Of a stretch of DNA of 42,486 nt, positions 1 through 11,201 are shown one piece after another (the first letter of the stretch is position 1; every line of letters starts with the position of its first letter). This stretch comes from Spongospora subterranea f. sp. subterranea (lineage: Eukaryota; Endomyxa: Phytomyxea; Phytomyxea; Plasmodiophorida). The position numbers and the translations under genes were made by a program. The stretch is from positions 1-42,486 of the forward strand of contig JAUGWO010000334.1 in NCBI GenBank assembly GCA_049724395.1. The letters are read 5' to 3'. The notes below the pieces were generated by a model that worked only from the letters and a program-made list of their open reading frames with translations, was not told where the DNA came from and did not search any database.

Positions 1-1
1 C

Positions 2-190
2 AAGGTCGATCCTTTCTATCTAGGGCCTTTCAAAGTCATTCGCCGCACAAAGGGCGGCTCATACATCCTGTTAGGGTCAAACGGCGACGCGCTGCCACGT
101 GCCGCGTCTCCGAGCCAGCTGAAGATGGTCCAGCTTAATCCATCACTCGACCCTGACACCGACTTGGTCGATAAAATCCTCATGTTTTAG
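2..190 (+). mobile_element. Ty3-type LTR retroelement fossil: integrase C-terminal tail
   Basis: An open frame from the window edge to a stop at 188-190 reads as the end of a Ty3/gypsy integrase. It has a GPFKV-type module (LGPFKVIRR), a GSYIL strand and a P-SQLK ending, the usual order in the GPY/F domain. The rest of the element lies left of the window. No chromodomain follows, although VDKIL could be the first residues of one. This is a fragment of an old element. The family call rests on motif order recognised by eye. Confidence 0.65.
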
Positions 191-387
191 GTCTCGCCGA
201 AAGTTGTCAGTTGGGCTATGTATTTTATTCTACTTTTCAAAGTTAACGCCGCAATTGTGAGATTAAATTGTTATTTTCAATCCAGTCTTCTGAGGCAGTT
301 CCTCAATAATCATGAAATCTGGGATTCGCCGGTGGGACCGATACTTCCCCCGTCCCGAATTTTGCTAATCGACCTGTCAAACCGCGT

Positions 388-2450
388 TTGTCAGCGTCTG
401 AAAAACCGGTCAGTCAGACGGAACCACCGGCGGCAGGAACACACGTCCCCAGCCGCTTCTTCGATGAGCCAATCACACCCAAACAGGCGGTAGCGGGATC
501 TACTTCCACCTTTATAGGTTCCGCAACCTTGGACCTCGCCCTTGATTCACCTATTGGCGCCAAAGTCACTTTGCGACGTCGTGAATGCTTTGGGACGCGT
601 GAAGATCTCTCAGACTGTGTTGTCATAATTGGTAAACCGGAATTGTTTGCTTTGGGGATCGATCCGGACGTTGTGTTAATGGATAAGCTTCGAGTGGCGG
701 TGGGTGAACACTTAACGATTGAAGATCCACCGACACAAACAGCACCATCACTTACACCACCTCTCTCCGATAAACGAATACAATTTCATCTCCCGACTCG
801 ATCTGCCGCTGAATCCGATGAACCGGGAATCGAATATCTCATTATGACGACGGAAATTGGAGCGGCTCAACGAGAACATGTGTAATCGAGCGGTGAAGAA
901 TGGTCAACCTGCAGGTCGCCGTCACCACCTCTATACAGAAATCATTAAACCCGACATGTGGCGACTAAAACTGGGTCGTGATCCCCCTGATAATAGGTGA
1001 CTCCAATCAGTCTAATTCTTACGCCAGGCGCCACTCCATTTCGCGCCAAGAGCCATCGCTATGCCCAAATCCATCAGCAGTTCAGGCACGACCATGTTAA
1101 ATCCCTAGAATCTAACGACTTTTGTGTTAAGAAATTTCAACAGCAGATACGGCTCAGAAGGTCATGTTGTTGATAAGAAGGACGTAGAAGTACGAGGACA
1201 TCGTCTTACGATCGACACAAAGGAAGTCAACAAGTGCACCGAACGTGGTTGTCGTGGTCAATGCCTCATGTCGACACCATTCTAACACACCTTCGCTCCG
1301 CCTCCGTTTTCATACTACTGGATGCGTTGGAGGGATAGTGGCAGTTCCCACAACATCACGACTCGTGGGCAGTTGTGATCGTTATGACGATTGAACCTGT
1401 ATTAACACCTCGTAGAATCATAAAAGGTCTTGCTGGCGCCGTATTCGCATTCCAATCAGGAATGGAAGAAGCATTGGGCGACCCATTTTATGATTGTCAC
1501 ACTTCTATGGGTTGACGATATTCTAGGATACGATAATAGTCCAAACGACTAATTCGAGGTGCTCAACAAAATACTGGACAAACTCCACTATCACTGTATC
1601 AAATTGAATCCCGACAGAAGAGAATTATTTCTATCTCAGGTAAAATGGAGTGGCCGTGTAATTTCAGCTGATGGCGTCACATTCGACCCCGATTACGTAT
1701 CGACTTCGAATGGTCAGCCTCCGCCCTCAAACTGTTCGAATTGCGAATATCCATCTGTGGTCTGAATTGGCTCCGTTCCTCGATACCCCGATTCGCTTCT
1801 CTCGTAGATCCACTTCAGCAACTGCTCCTCGCTGCATCGCGCTCAATCGGCAGTCTAAGAAGCAACACTCTGAAGAAGGTCAATCTCTGTAGTATAAGCT
1901 GGAATTCACAACACGAAATTGTCTTTACAAATCTCAAGAAGGCTCTAAAATATCTGATCACAGTCGCTCATATCAATGATGGACATGTTCTCTGTTTCTT
2001 CCCCGACCCTTCCAAACTCTTCTGCTCAGTTGTACTGACACAAATTCCTACCGAAGATGTGTCAAATCCTCATGCACAGCAAAGGCATGAAATAATTGGT
2101 TTTAAGTGACAGATTTCAAGGGATCCAACTCAACTGGGCAATCATTGAAAGAGAAGGGTATCCGATCGTGGAAGGGTGTCATCGCCTGAAATCTTCTCTT
2201 TCCGGTAAACTACAACCAAGACGCCTCTCGCTCGTCTTACTCTGACTTGAGCACAACGTCATCACTGTTGAATGTTTCAACTTCGAACCTCGGAATCCTG
2301 ACGTGTTTGAGTGAGAGATCCCCGTCCGTCCTGAATCGCACCGTATGAACGTCAGTGTCGACAGGCCGATCAATCTTGGTCTGCTTCACAGCATTTGTCA
2401 GCAACTCTGACTCCTTGGGATGACCCTTTCGCCACAGCAAGGGAGTGCCA
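388..2450 (+). mobile_element. Ty3-type LTR retroelement fossil: protease, RT and RNase H remnants
   Basis: This is a heavily decayed Ty3/gypsy pol region on the + strand. At 388-885 the translation resembles the C-terminal half of a retropepsin-like protease (a VVIIGKPELFALGID-type loop). Near 1559-1695 it matches the end of an RT domain (WSGRVISADGV). At 1740-2110 it matches the RT/RNase H connection (HEIVFTNLKKAL, then a QRHEIIGF segment), and similarity fades by about 2450. There are many breaks, so the element is old. No terminal repeats were found. The integrase-like relic at 8258-8700 has the same orientation and could be another part of this or a related element. Confidence 0.6.
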
Positions 2451-3258
2451 CTTTATTGTTGATCAGGGCGGAATAGATTGGGGATGTGAATTGCGACCGA
2501 CGTCTTACTATCAACACGTTGATTGTGATATATAATATCCTTGTGCTGGTGACCCAGATTAAATCAACACTACGAGCTATTATTCTCGATATCGACACGA
2601 TAGACCTGTCAAATTCTGCCATTGTATTAGCCAGTCGTAAAGGGTCCAGCCAAACGCAATCTTTCCGTTGCAGAAATAGGAAGATTGAATGGCGTTCTTA
2701 ACACAACAAAATGTTTGAAAAATAACTACCCGCCAATATTGCTCTCATTAACAGATTTAACCAAACATGACAGGTTGAATGTCCTCTTTCCTACGACATT
2801 GGTTTCGATAAATAGTCAACACGTTATTGATCATGTAGTTGACCAACGCACCAATCAAATGTTGAACTAAATCACAGCAGGAAAGTTTGATAGATGAAAG
2901 AGGATAATCGGGCACCTTAACCCTGTGTATAACACCAAAAACCGTTCGTCTGATCAATGACTCTGAACTCATCCTTGGCCCATTGATGAACCGCCCAACT
3001 GTTGCGCCACATCACATTAGTTTAATGGGTGTTCTCAAGTTGTTGGTATTTGGTGGTGGTGGCGATCAGACCGACTCGATCTGTGATAACCGAACATGGT
3101 CATGGTTGGGACGAACGGCTTGATTCAGTTCAGGTCAATGCCGCTACACGAATCGCCTCCTCGACTTTATCGGTATGAAAGACGGAATGACGTTCCAAAA
3201 AATTGCCAAATTCTGAGAGCATTGGTCCTGGCAGGAAACCACGTCGAAGGAGTGGGCC
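2451..3258. other. No gene recognised
   Basis: Only short random-looking open frames are present. I see no family motif, RNA gene or clear repeat. It lies between the Ty3 relic and the repeated-exon gene and could hold unrecognised 5' exons of that gene. Confidence 0.4.
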
Positions 3259-5562
3259 ATGGTCAACACCAATACCCAAGATTTACACAATCGAGTATTC
3301 GAATATTCGAAATTGGAGTCAAGTTTGCTGGGAGACAATTCTTTGTTGACGATGGATGTTTACAATATCAATCGTGTCGACCAGTTTGGTGAATGTTCTT
3401 CGATGAATATAGTCGTTCAGTTCATCTTCATATAAGATTCGGCTTGTTAAGTGCTTTTTTAGGAATTGGACTCGAGACCGGGTTTGACAATTGACGATTC
3501 TCATAACAGTATCGGCTCTCAACAATTGAGCCAAGAGGGCGAGAACCCCCATTGCCATATCGATCTAAATCGAATTCCTATTGATTCGGAAGTTTTGCCG
3601 TCAAAAGGCTCTCTCGAGGATCTCGTGCCCGATAACAGAAACGACAGCCAATTTGGTGAAAGTTCTCCGATGATTGAAGTCGTTCAGTTCATCTTCATAT
3701 TGACATTCGGCTTGTTAAGTGCTTTTTCAGGAATCGGACTCGGGTACGGGTTCGAGAATTGACGAGTCCCATATCAATATCGATTCTCAACGGTTGAGCC
3801 AAAAGGGCGAGAACCTCGATTGCCTTATCGATCCAAATCGAATTCCTATTGATTCGGAAATATTACCATCAAAAGACTTTCTCGAGAATCTCGTGCCCGA
3901 TAACAGAGACGCCCACAAGTTTGGTGTCAGTTCTTCCAGAAACTTTGATGTTCAGTCCATGACCAAATTGTTTTTGGGTTTGCTAAGTTCCTCTTAGGAT
4001 TGGAACCCGAACACGAGTTCAAAGGGTGATTCATCCCGTATCAGTAATGATGGTCAACAGTCAATTACAATCGTACAGGGCAAAACTTTCCATTGCCGCA
4101 TCGAAAATACGATTAATTCGAAACCCCAGCCTGTTGACATTCGTGAAAATTTCGTGCCAGTAAGAGATTGCCGATAATCGTGATCACCAATATCTGCTTA
4201 TGGCGTACTAGAATGGATTGTCGTTGCAAAATCGCAAAATGGTTTATTTTCGTAATTTCAAGTACTTGGCGGGATTGAGAGTGCTCTGTCGTCACCTAAA
4301 CTGGGACATGAATGAGGTCAAAGACTATAATAGTCTCTGTGTGTTTCTGGTCGGATCTCTGGTTCCCCGCTCTCTCTGGGATTTGATGATCACAAACGGT
4401 ATTGTCTGTTTAGGGAAAGGAGACGAATCTTGAACACGACAGTGTCCCCATGACGGAACAGATCATGAAACTACTGTTTGGCGGAAAGTCTCGGCGGAAT
4501 AACGTTGAGGTCGGACAAAGCGACATCGATGTTCCTGATCCAAAGCTCATTGGAAAGGCGACCAGCACCCCGGAAAAACTGATCAGAATTTCGAATTTTG
4601 TTTTGAAACTGGTCTCTTGCAGAAGATCGGGATGCAGTATTAGTCGTAAGGTGATAACGTGTTTCAAGTTCATCTGTATTCCCGTCCTTCAATGTCTTGT
4701 GAAATGTTGTGGCAAAGACATTGACCTGTTCCAGACACGTTGGGGAACGCTTTTCAAACACAGTAATTTCAACACGAAATGCTGCCCAGGTCTCAGATCA
4801 AATCATCACACCTGCGGTTACCAGATGACGAAAATCGTCAGAAACCCTGACAACAGGTTTTTATTCGCCTTTTTTAGAAAACTGATTAACATTTGTGCTT
4901 TCAGAGACAACGACTCCGGTTTATTGGATATCAAAGCTCTTGTTGTTGCTGTTTCAACGTCAAAAACTGCACAAGAAAAACTCAATATGTGCTGTCAATT
5001 CAACGAGAAATACCTATCAAGTGGCGCCATTGCTCGAAAGTCTCTCAGAACGTATTATCACCAGACTCCGAGCCCCATCTGGGGGTGCTTTGTTCATCAC
5101 TGTGGCCAAAATATAAATGAATGGATTCGAAAATGGGGCCCTGAATTCGCACATGGGGATTTCGCCAAACGGAAATGTCATGGTTTGGAGACCCATAGGT
5201 GCGGATCGATCGACCCGCCATTTGATATTCCAGAAAGACATAAACTTCGCTCTAAACCAACCCGAGACCTCCTCCCAGCGATGTCCAAAATTCTCGAACA
5301 GTATGATAAGTTCTTGATTGCGAAGACATCATCACAGAGATCGGCTCATCCAGATTTAACCAATTTGATCAGACAATCCCTTCGTCCTATCAATAATTGT
5401 TTAGATCGTCATTGCGCTGGAAGTGTTGAGGAATTTGTTCGGAGATGGGGAGAATTCGTACCCTTCACCACGTTCAGTCGAAAATGTTGCCCTGGACCAG
5501 GCACAAAGGAATCTAATATCTGTCAATATCACTCTCTCATCCCAAGGTTAGTTATGGGATGA
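3259..5562 (+). CDS. Probable unrecognised spliced gene: repeated exons plus three Cys/His/WG modules
   Basis: I do not recognise this protein. Exon candidates are about 3259-3411, 3463-3678, 3731-3949, 3998-4159 and 4212-about 4398. Introns of 48-52 nt between them start with GT and end in TTTTTTAG, TTTTTCAG, CCTCTTAG or ACTAG, and all keep phase 0. Exons 2-4 are tandem copies; exons 2 and 3 encode about 72-73 residues each and share IDxNRIPIDSE and LVPDNR. From 4450 to 5562 a 370-codon frame carries three modules (residues about 65-122, 194-251, 305-358) of the form C-x3-HC, then WG, then F-x2-KCCPG-like, then C. A 48-nt in-frame intron is likely at 4857-4904. The last donor may be at 5547 (GTTAGT). 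No signal peptide or membrane segment stands out. I could not fix the link between the exon at 4212 and the frame at 4450, so these may be two genes. A mobile-element origin is not excluded. Confidence 0.45.
3463..4211 (+). repeat. Three tandem exon-intron units, period about 268 bp
   Basis: Units begin at 3463, 3731 and 3998. Units 1 and 2 are clearly alike across both exon and intron, including a shared CGGCTTGTTAAGTGCTTTTT stretch before the acceptor. Unit 3 is much more diverged but keeps the acceptor, the spacing and a canonical GTAAGA donor at 4160. Changes between units 1 and 2 leave the peptide largely intact, which suggests that the repeat was selected as protein. Confidence 0.7.
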
Positions 5563-6330
5563 CCCTCCAATGACTCAACAGTTGACCTCTGAGCAGAATT
5601 GTTCTCAATTAATATCAAGCATTTTGCAAGAATTTGATTTTGCGACGACCTTTGTGATTCGGTTAAGGCTATATTCTTCCCTCTATAACGGCGATATAAT
5701 AAAGGCCTAATTTCAGTGGTTGTTTGACCATTGAAGATTTCAGTGTTAATTTCTACTGCGAAAACTCCAGAAGCATTTCCGCCCATTGCTGCACCTTTTA
5801 TTTGGTGGTACCATTTTTCCTTAAAAGTCAAAGAAATGATTTGTTAGTAACCAGTGCAAGAGATCGAGGATGAGGTTGATTTTTTCTTGAAAATAGTCTT
5901 TCAAAAAGTGTTTCAGTAAACTCAATCCTTCTCTGATATTTATCGATGTGCAGAGTGTGGTGACATTTACTGTGGCTGATTGAACACAGCCTTTATCGAA
6001 TTTGGTCCCTTCTAATTCTTTGATCATAGCTGGAGTCTATCAGTGATTATCCAGTCTGACATCGCAATTAGCGGAAATATCTGTTTGTGACTCCATTTAG
6101 CTACAGTTTGTTGTGTACCAAATATTTCTTAGACCGAATTCCAATTGGGGATTTATGAACTTTCGGCATCAAGTAGAATTGCGGTTTCCTGTTTTTTGGT
6201 CCCGGGAAAGCGAATTGCCGCATCTGGCCATCCTCAACATGATATTTATCACAAATTCCAGACAGGTCGGATATGATATCTTCTATAGGAACTTAGTTAA
6301 CCTGGCTGTAGATATGTCCTTCGATTAAGT
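5529..6330 (-). mobile_element. Penelope-like element relic (reverse transcriptase)
   Basis: Read on the - strand from high to low coordinate, three Penelope-type RT signatures appear in the right order. These are a FYLMPKVHK block (about 6127-6195), a TLCTSINIREGL block equivalent to the usual DVTSLYTNIP motif (5821-6027), and a YHQIKGAAMG block equivalent to Y-x-Q-x2-G-x-AMG (5529-5831). I did not see the GIY-YIG endonuclease domain. The relic has several breaks and is not functional. It overlaps the 3' end of the + strand gene ending at 5562 by a few tens of bases. Confidence 0.6.
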
Positions 6331-6669
6331 ACCGCACCAGCAGGTACATAGCTTCAACATTGTTATTTGTTGATTTACGGCCTCTAGAAAATCAATCTCT
6401 AAATCGCCTGTTTGGCGATTTATTTGGGCCTCGTGGGTTTCGCGACGAATAGTGATGTTTTCACGTCTGAGAAACCGTTCAATTCTTTGCCGGAGGGCAG
6501 GTAACCGACCGGGCAGCAAGTCAGGACAAAGCCGAACGGTTGATGCCAACTGGACGATCAGGCGCCCGCTCTGATTCAAATACTCCGGTAGATTTTCGTG
6601 AAAATTCAGGGTGTTGAGTTCGGCCAGACGACGGGCAGTGGATGAACCTACTGTTCTGGATCGAACCAT
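6325..6669 (-). mobile_element. Possible DNA-transposase N-terminal (CENP-B/Tc5-like helix-turn-helix) fragment
   Basis: A 114-codon - strand frame contains LRQRIERFLRRENITIRR followed by THEAQ. This resembles the second helix-turn-helix of CENP-B-type DNA-binding domains in pogo/Tc5-like transposases. It is followed by DFLEAVNQQI, which fits the start of the catalytic region in that group. No DDE core follows; Penelope-like sequence begins instead. It could also be an unrecognised N-terminal part of that neighbour. Confidence 0.35.
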
Positions 6670-8250
6670 TTAATTTTATCGAAGAGTTTCTTCTAGCTCC
6701 TGATTTGACAAGGAGCAACACCTTATTTGGATGCCGATGGTCGAATCAAACCAGGGTAACCATAAGCCTTCTTCACAATGACCTTAACAAGCATTTTCCT
6801 CGAGCACATCACCGTCGGAAAGGTCTTGATGAGATGAATCGATTAGGTTTCACAGGTATTTATGTGTACACATAAGTTTTTTTGGCGGGTCCCCTGGGTC
6901 CCCAGTCCCAGGACCAAATCCCGCCCCAGTCCCAGGACCAAATAACTAACTACTTCCGCAACGGAGGTTTCTTCCTCCGTTCGATGCAACCAGAAGCCAG
7001 GGAACAAAAACTGACGCCATCCCTCGCTCAAATATACCCTTTCACTCACTCTAAAACGCTGTGCTTTGGGGTGTACGTCTGACCAAGGATTACGGTAGAG
7101 GAATTCTATCGACCTAAGGTTGCGTTTGGTGAACCGCGACTATACGCACTGGACTGCGTTGGCAACAAAAAAGTTGTCGAATTGTTTCCATTCGATGAGA
7201 ACTGTCGACCTGCAGCCCTAAAACAGGAACTGGGCAGTTTTCTGGGAGAACAGATGGTACGTCTACAGCCGGTTTCGTGTCCAGTTCCTATGTTAGGGTT
7301 GTGGGAGTTCCTGTTTTAAGGTTGCCCAGGTCCTGCTGTAGGGGTTTTTGATGCATTAATCTCCATTGAATGAGGAACTTGGTTCCGTTGGTTGTGCTTT
7401 GTCCTAGAAATAATAACCTTTGACCTTGTTTTTCGACGTGTAGCTCCTTGGTGATCATGTCGATTGCGCCAGCCAATTTGATATTGGCCGATTCCTTACG
7501 CTCTTGTAGTGCGGTCATCTGATAACTGAACTAGGTCCATTTAGAATTAATTGGTAGTTCGACATGTTTAGCCTGTCGGATGTCGTGTGTCTTCCGCATC
7601 CTGAGTTTATGAAGATAGTGTTAGGAACTACTGCTCTTCTGGAGTCTCCCAAGCGCGTCAAGTACATGGTCGAACGGTTGATTATTTAACAGGTTTGGAT
7701 ACTGGGAGAAGCAATGGGATTGAAGTTGTGCGGTTTTTGGGACTTTGAACTGAGCAAGGTTCGCCAAAGAATGGGGTTTTACGTTGTTGCAAGCGCTGCA
7801 TTTTTTTTAAAGCAGTAATCCCCCTGCCGGTGCTCAGATTGTACAGTTGGTGATTCTTGGTTGGCGAAGATGCCCTCTCCATTGTGACGTTGTCTAAAGT
7901 ATCGAGTGCGGATATCTTTTACGACATTTGACAGCAGCATCGCCATTGGCAGGTCGTGGAGTTCATGTCGGAATCCACTAGAAGACGTGTTTGAACTCAA
8001 ATAGTGAAATATGAGATGAACTAATGCAGTCCTGGAATTCACCAGTTCACCCTAGCACATGTCTTTTAGTGAGTTCCTACATTGGATAGCAGCATTGGAA
8101 TTGGCAGATTGTTGACTTTCATGTCGAAACTCACTAGAAAACGTGTGTTCGCGTGAACACGTGATATATAAAACTGGATCGGTCCATCATTCTATTTTCA
8201 CATTATGTACCAATCGTTGAATCGCTCTGATTATGGGGCTGCATTCGTTT
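6670..8250. other. Decayed repeat DNA without a clear gene
   Basis: A 24-bp direct repeat (CCCCAGTCCCAGGACCAAAT) occurs at about 6900 and 6924. An open + strand stretch of 78 codons at 7082-7318 (VAFGEPRLYALDCVGN...) looks protein-like but has no start and no family I know. Segments at 7926-7993 and 8078-8150 are diverged copies of each other. Nothing else is supportable. Confidence 0.4.
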
Positions 8251-8257
8251 TCCTTGA

Positions 8258-8700
8258 ATGTGGGGGTGTAGGGAAGGTCAAGTCTCGTGCGCCGCTCAAC
8301 AGTTGGACATCAGAATTTCGCAAAGCTCGTTTGCCACCAACAATCTGATTTGTTGGATAGCTGACATGTCGTCTAATTTACGAGTTCGTTTGTTAATCAT
8401 CGCACACTCAGGATCCGTTGGCCATCGTGGCCAACTTCACCAGCGCATGCCCGCCGTTTTTTCTGGAAAACATTGGTCGAAGCGCTGACGAATTTGTTCG
8501 GCAATGCCTCCAATTGGCTTCCTGGTAAGCCGGGACGAGAGTCCCTCGCCCGTTCGGCGCTACTGCCGAGACTCATTACCCCAATCATATTGTTCGAAAT
8601 TGAATTCTTGTACTTAGGATTATCAAGCGACACGACTAAGCAGTTTTTTTTAGTCATCAGATATCGGTTTGGCAGGAATTGTTGACTTGTTTTCTTCATA
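8258..8700 (+). mobile_element. Ty3-type LTR retroelement fossil: integrase zinc-binding region
   Basis: The translation contains LRVRLLIIAHSGSVGHRGQ, the H-x3-H half of the integrase zinc-binding domain in Ty3/gypsy elements. In the next frame the sequence resembles the following C-x2-C and early core segments (FLYLGLSSDTTKQFFLVI). The relic has several breaks and is old. Sequence to about 9430 may be further decayed integrase core, but I cannot show it. Confidence 0.5.
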
Positions 8701-9440
8701 TTCACACAACAGAAGCTATCGTTGATTAGTGTGCGCGTAAGGACGTACCGGTGCTATGGATATCAGACAAAGGGATAAATTTTGTAAATCAGATTAACCT
8801 CCTGCCCCTGTCAAGCATAATGTTTGCTATTAGAACCACAGTGTTGGTTCTGAGATGACAATGGATCTGATGCCAGAATTGTCAAACACTAAGCAATCGA
8901 TATGGCCCACTTTGCCAACCGTTCTCAAATCGTTATTTTTCGTGTGATTATTCTGTTCCGGGATTTGAAACTTGCAATGCTTTCACAAAATGCTATTCGA
9001 TAAGCGATATTTATTTGTGTGGAAACGCTGTAAACAATTCACAGCTACGACTGATGTAAATGGATCTACCCGACGCCTCATCCATTAACTGCTGTCGAAA
9101 ACATGGATGTCTCGTTGTCTATATAACTTCCAAACCAATCTGCACTACAAAACCATCCGTGATGATGACCAGCTGGACGTTCCGGACGCAGAAAATTTAT
9201 AAGAGGGTCACCCATTCTCTGCGATCGACAGAAAATAAAGGCGTCGATATACACGAGAGTGACGCCTACGACATTGGTCAGGGAATCGTGAGGGACAACC
9301 TATAAAGAGGGAAAACCTATAAGGATTCGACAGAATATACCCTTGAAATGATTGGGACTGTGGAAATAGCGCCAGCTCAACATACGAGAGGGAACGCCAA
9401 CCGATTAAATTAGTTAGGGAACTGTGGTCGGCAATTGAGA

Positions 9441-10969
9441 CTATAGTGACCGATATTAGGGGAAGGTGTCGTCCAGTTCCCATTTACCAGAACTGCCCAG
9501 CCATTTCCTAATAGGGAATAGTGCAGAACACTATAGTGACCGATATTAGGGGAAGGTGTCGTCCAGTTCCCATTTACCAGAACTGCCCAGCCATTTCCTA
9601 ATAGGGAATAGTGCAGAACACTATAGTGACCGATATTAGGGGAAGGTGTCGTCCAGTTCCCATTTACCAGAACTGCCCAGCCATTTCCTAATAGGAAATA
9701 GTGCAGAACACTATAGTGACACTATAGTGACCGATATTAGGGGAAGGTGTCGTCCAGTTACCAGTTACCAGAACTGCCCAGCCATTTCCTAATAGGGAAT
9801 AGTGCCGAACACTATAGTGACCGATATTAGGGGAAGGTGTCGTCCAGTTACCAGTTACCAGAACTGCCCAGCCATTTCCTAATAGGAAATAGTGCAGAAC
9901 ACTGACCGATATTAGGGGAAGGTGTCGTCCATAGTGACCCATATTAGTGACCGATATTAGGGGAAGGTGTCGTCCAGTTACCAGTTACCAGAACTGCCCA
10001 GCCATTTCCTAATAGGGAATAGTGCAGAACACTATAGTGACCGATATTAGGGGAAGGTGTCGTCCAGTTACCAGTTACCAGAACTGCCCAGCCATTTCCT
10101 AATAGGGAATAGTGCAGAACACTATAGTGACCGATATTAGGGGAAGGTGTCGTCCAGTTACCATTTACCAGAACTGCCCAGCCATTTCCTAATAGGAGGA
10201 ATAGTGCAGAACACTATAGTGACCGATATTAGGGGAAGGTGTCGTCCAGTTACCAGTTACCAGAACTGCCCAGCCATTTCCTAATAGGGAATAGTGCAGA
10301 ACACTATAGTGACCGATAGTGGGGAAGGTGTCGTCCAGTTACCAGTTACCAGAACTGCCCAGCCATTTCCTAATAGGGAATAGTGCAGAACACTATAGTG
10401 ACCGATATTAGGGGAAGGTGTCGTCCAGTTACCAGTTACCAGAACTGCCCAGCCATTTCCTAATAGGGAATAGTGCAGAACACTATAGTGACCGATATTA
10501 GGGGAAGGTGTCGTCCAGTTACCAGTTACCAGAACTGCCCAGCCATTTCCTAATAGGAAATAGTGCAGAACACTATAGTGACCGATATTAGGGGAAGGTG
10601 TCGTCCAGTTACCAGTTACCAGAACTGCCCAGCCATTTCCTAATAGGGAATAGTGCCGAACACTATAGTGACCGATATTAGGGGAAGGTGTCGTCCAGTT
10701 ACCAGTTACCAGAACTGCCCAGCCATTTCCTAATAGGGAATAGTGCCGAACACTATAGTGACCGATATTAGGGGAAGGTGTCGTCCAGTTACCAGTTACC
10801 AGAACTGCCCAGCCATTTCCTAATAGGGAATAGTGCCGAACACTATAAGGGGAAGGTGTCGTCCAGTTCCCATTTACCAGAACTGCCCAGTCCTAATAGG
10901 GAATAGTCGTCCAGTTACCAGTTACCAGAACTGCCCAGCCATTTCCTAATAGGGAATAGTGCCGAACAC
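9441..10969. repeat. 90-bp tandem repeat array (about 17 units) upstream of FAS
   Basis: Units start with CTATAGTGACCGATATTAGG at 9441, 9531, 9621 and so on, with a period of 90 bp. Two unit types differ in the middle: CCAGTTCCCATTTACC in the first units, and CCAGTTACCAGTTACC in most later ones. The array is disordered near 9711-9735, 9900-9950 and 10846-10915, where units are truncated or partly repeated. Each full unit holds a perfect palindrome, CACTATAGTG, and a short hairpin, CAGTT-ACCAG-AACTG. The array ends about 230 bp before the FAS start codon. It is a minisatellite; a regulatory role is only an inference. Confidence 0.95.
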
Positions 10970-11201
10970 GCACTTTCCGCAATCACTGTAGCCAGTTGCC
11001 TCCAGTTGCGTTACTAGACCGCAAAAGGGATCCCAGTCGAGACCGACCATGTTGGAGGGCTGCGCACGGCTGGCAACATGCGAGATGCCGGCGCGTCTTA
11101 CTGGGATCAATCGCCGCGTCGCAAATCGGTTCTGCCCGTCGTAAAGACGCGGCCGGTTATCCATTTTATTTCGACCTCATCTGTTTGTGACCAGATTAAC
11201 G
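10970..11201 (+). promoter_or_regulatory. Presumed FAS promoter and 5' leader
   Basis: These 232 bases lie between the tandem array and the FAS ATG. No TATA box is evident. The stretch is GC-richer than the array and has no reading frame of its own. It is assigned only by position. Confidence 0.3.

Noticed and set aside
8521-8575. Hairpin GGGAC-GAGA-GTCCC as a possible structured RNA
   Set aside because: It lies in integrase-like relic sequence and has no wider conserved fold that I can see.
9208-9942. Open frames inside the 90-bp array
   Set aside because: The 90-bp period is a multiple of three, so frames stay open by repetition; the peptides simply repeat the unit.
9441-10969. CRISPR-like array
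   Set aside because: There are no unique spacers between constant repeats; whole 90-bp units are repeated, and the setting is a eukaryotic genome.
11187-11201. Upstream GTG as FAS start
   Set aside because: The ATG at 11202 is in frame and is the normal eukaryotic start; nothing supports a GTG start.
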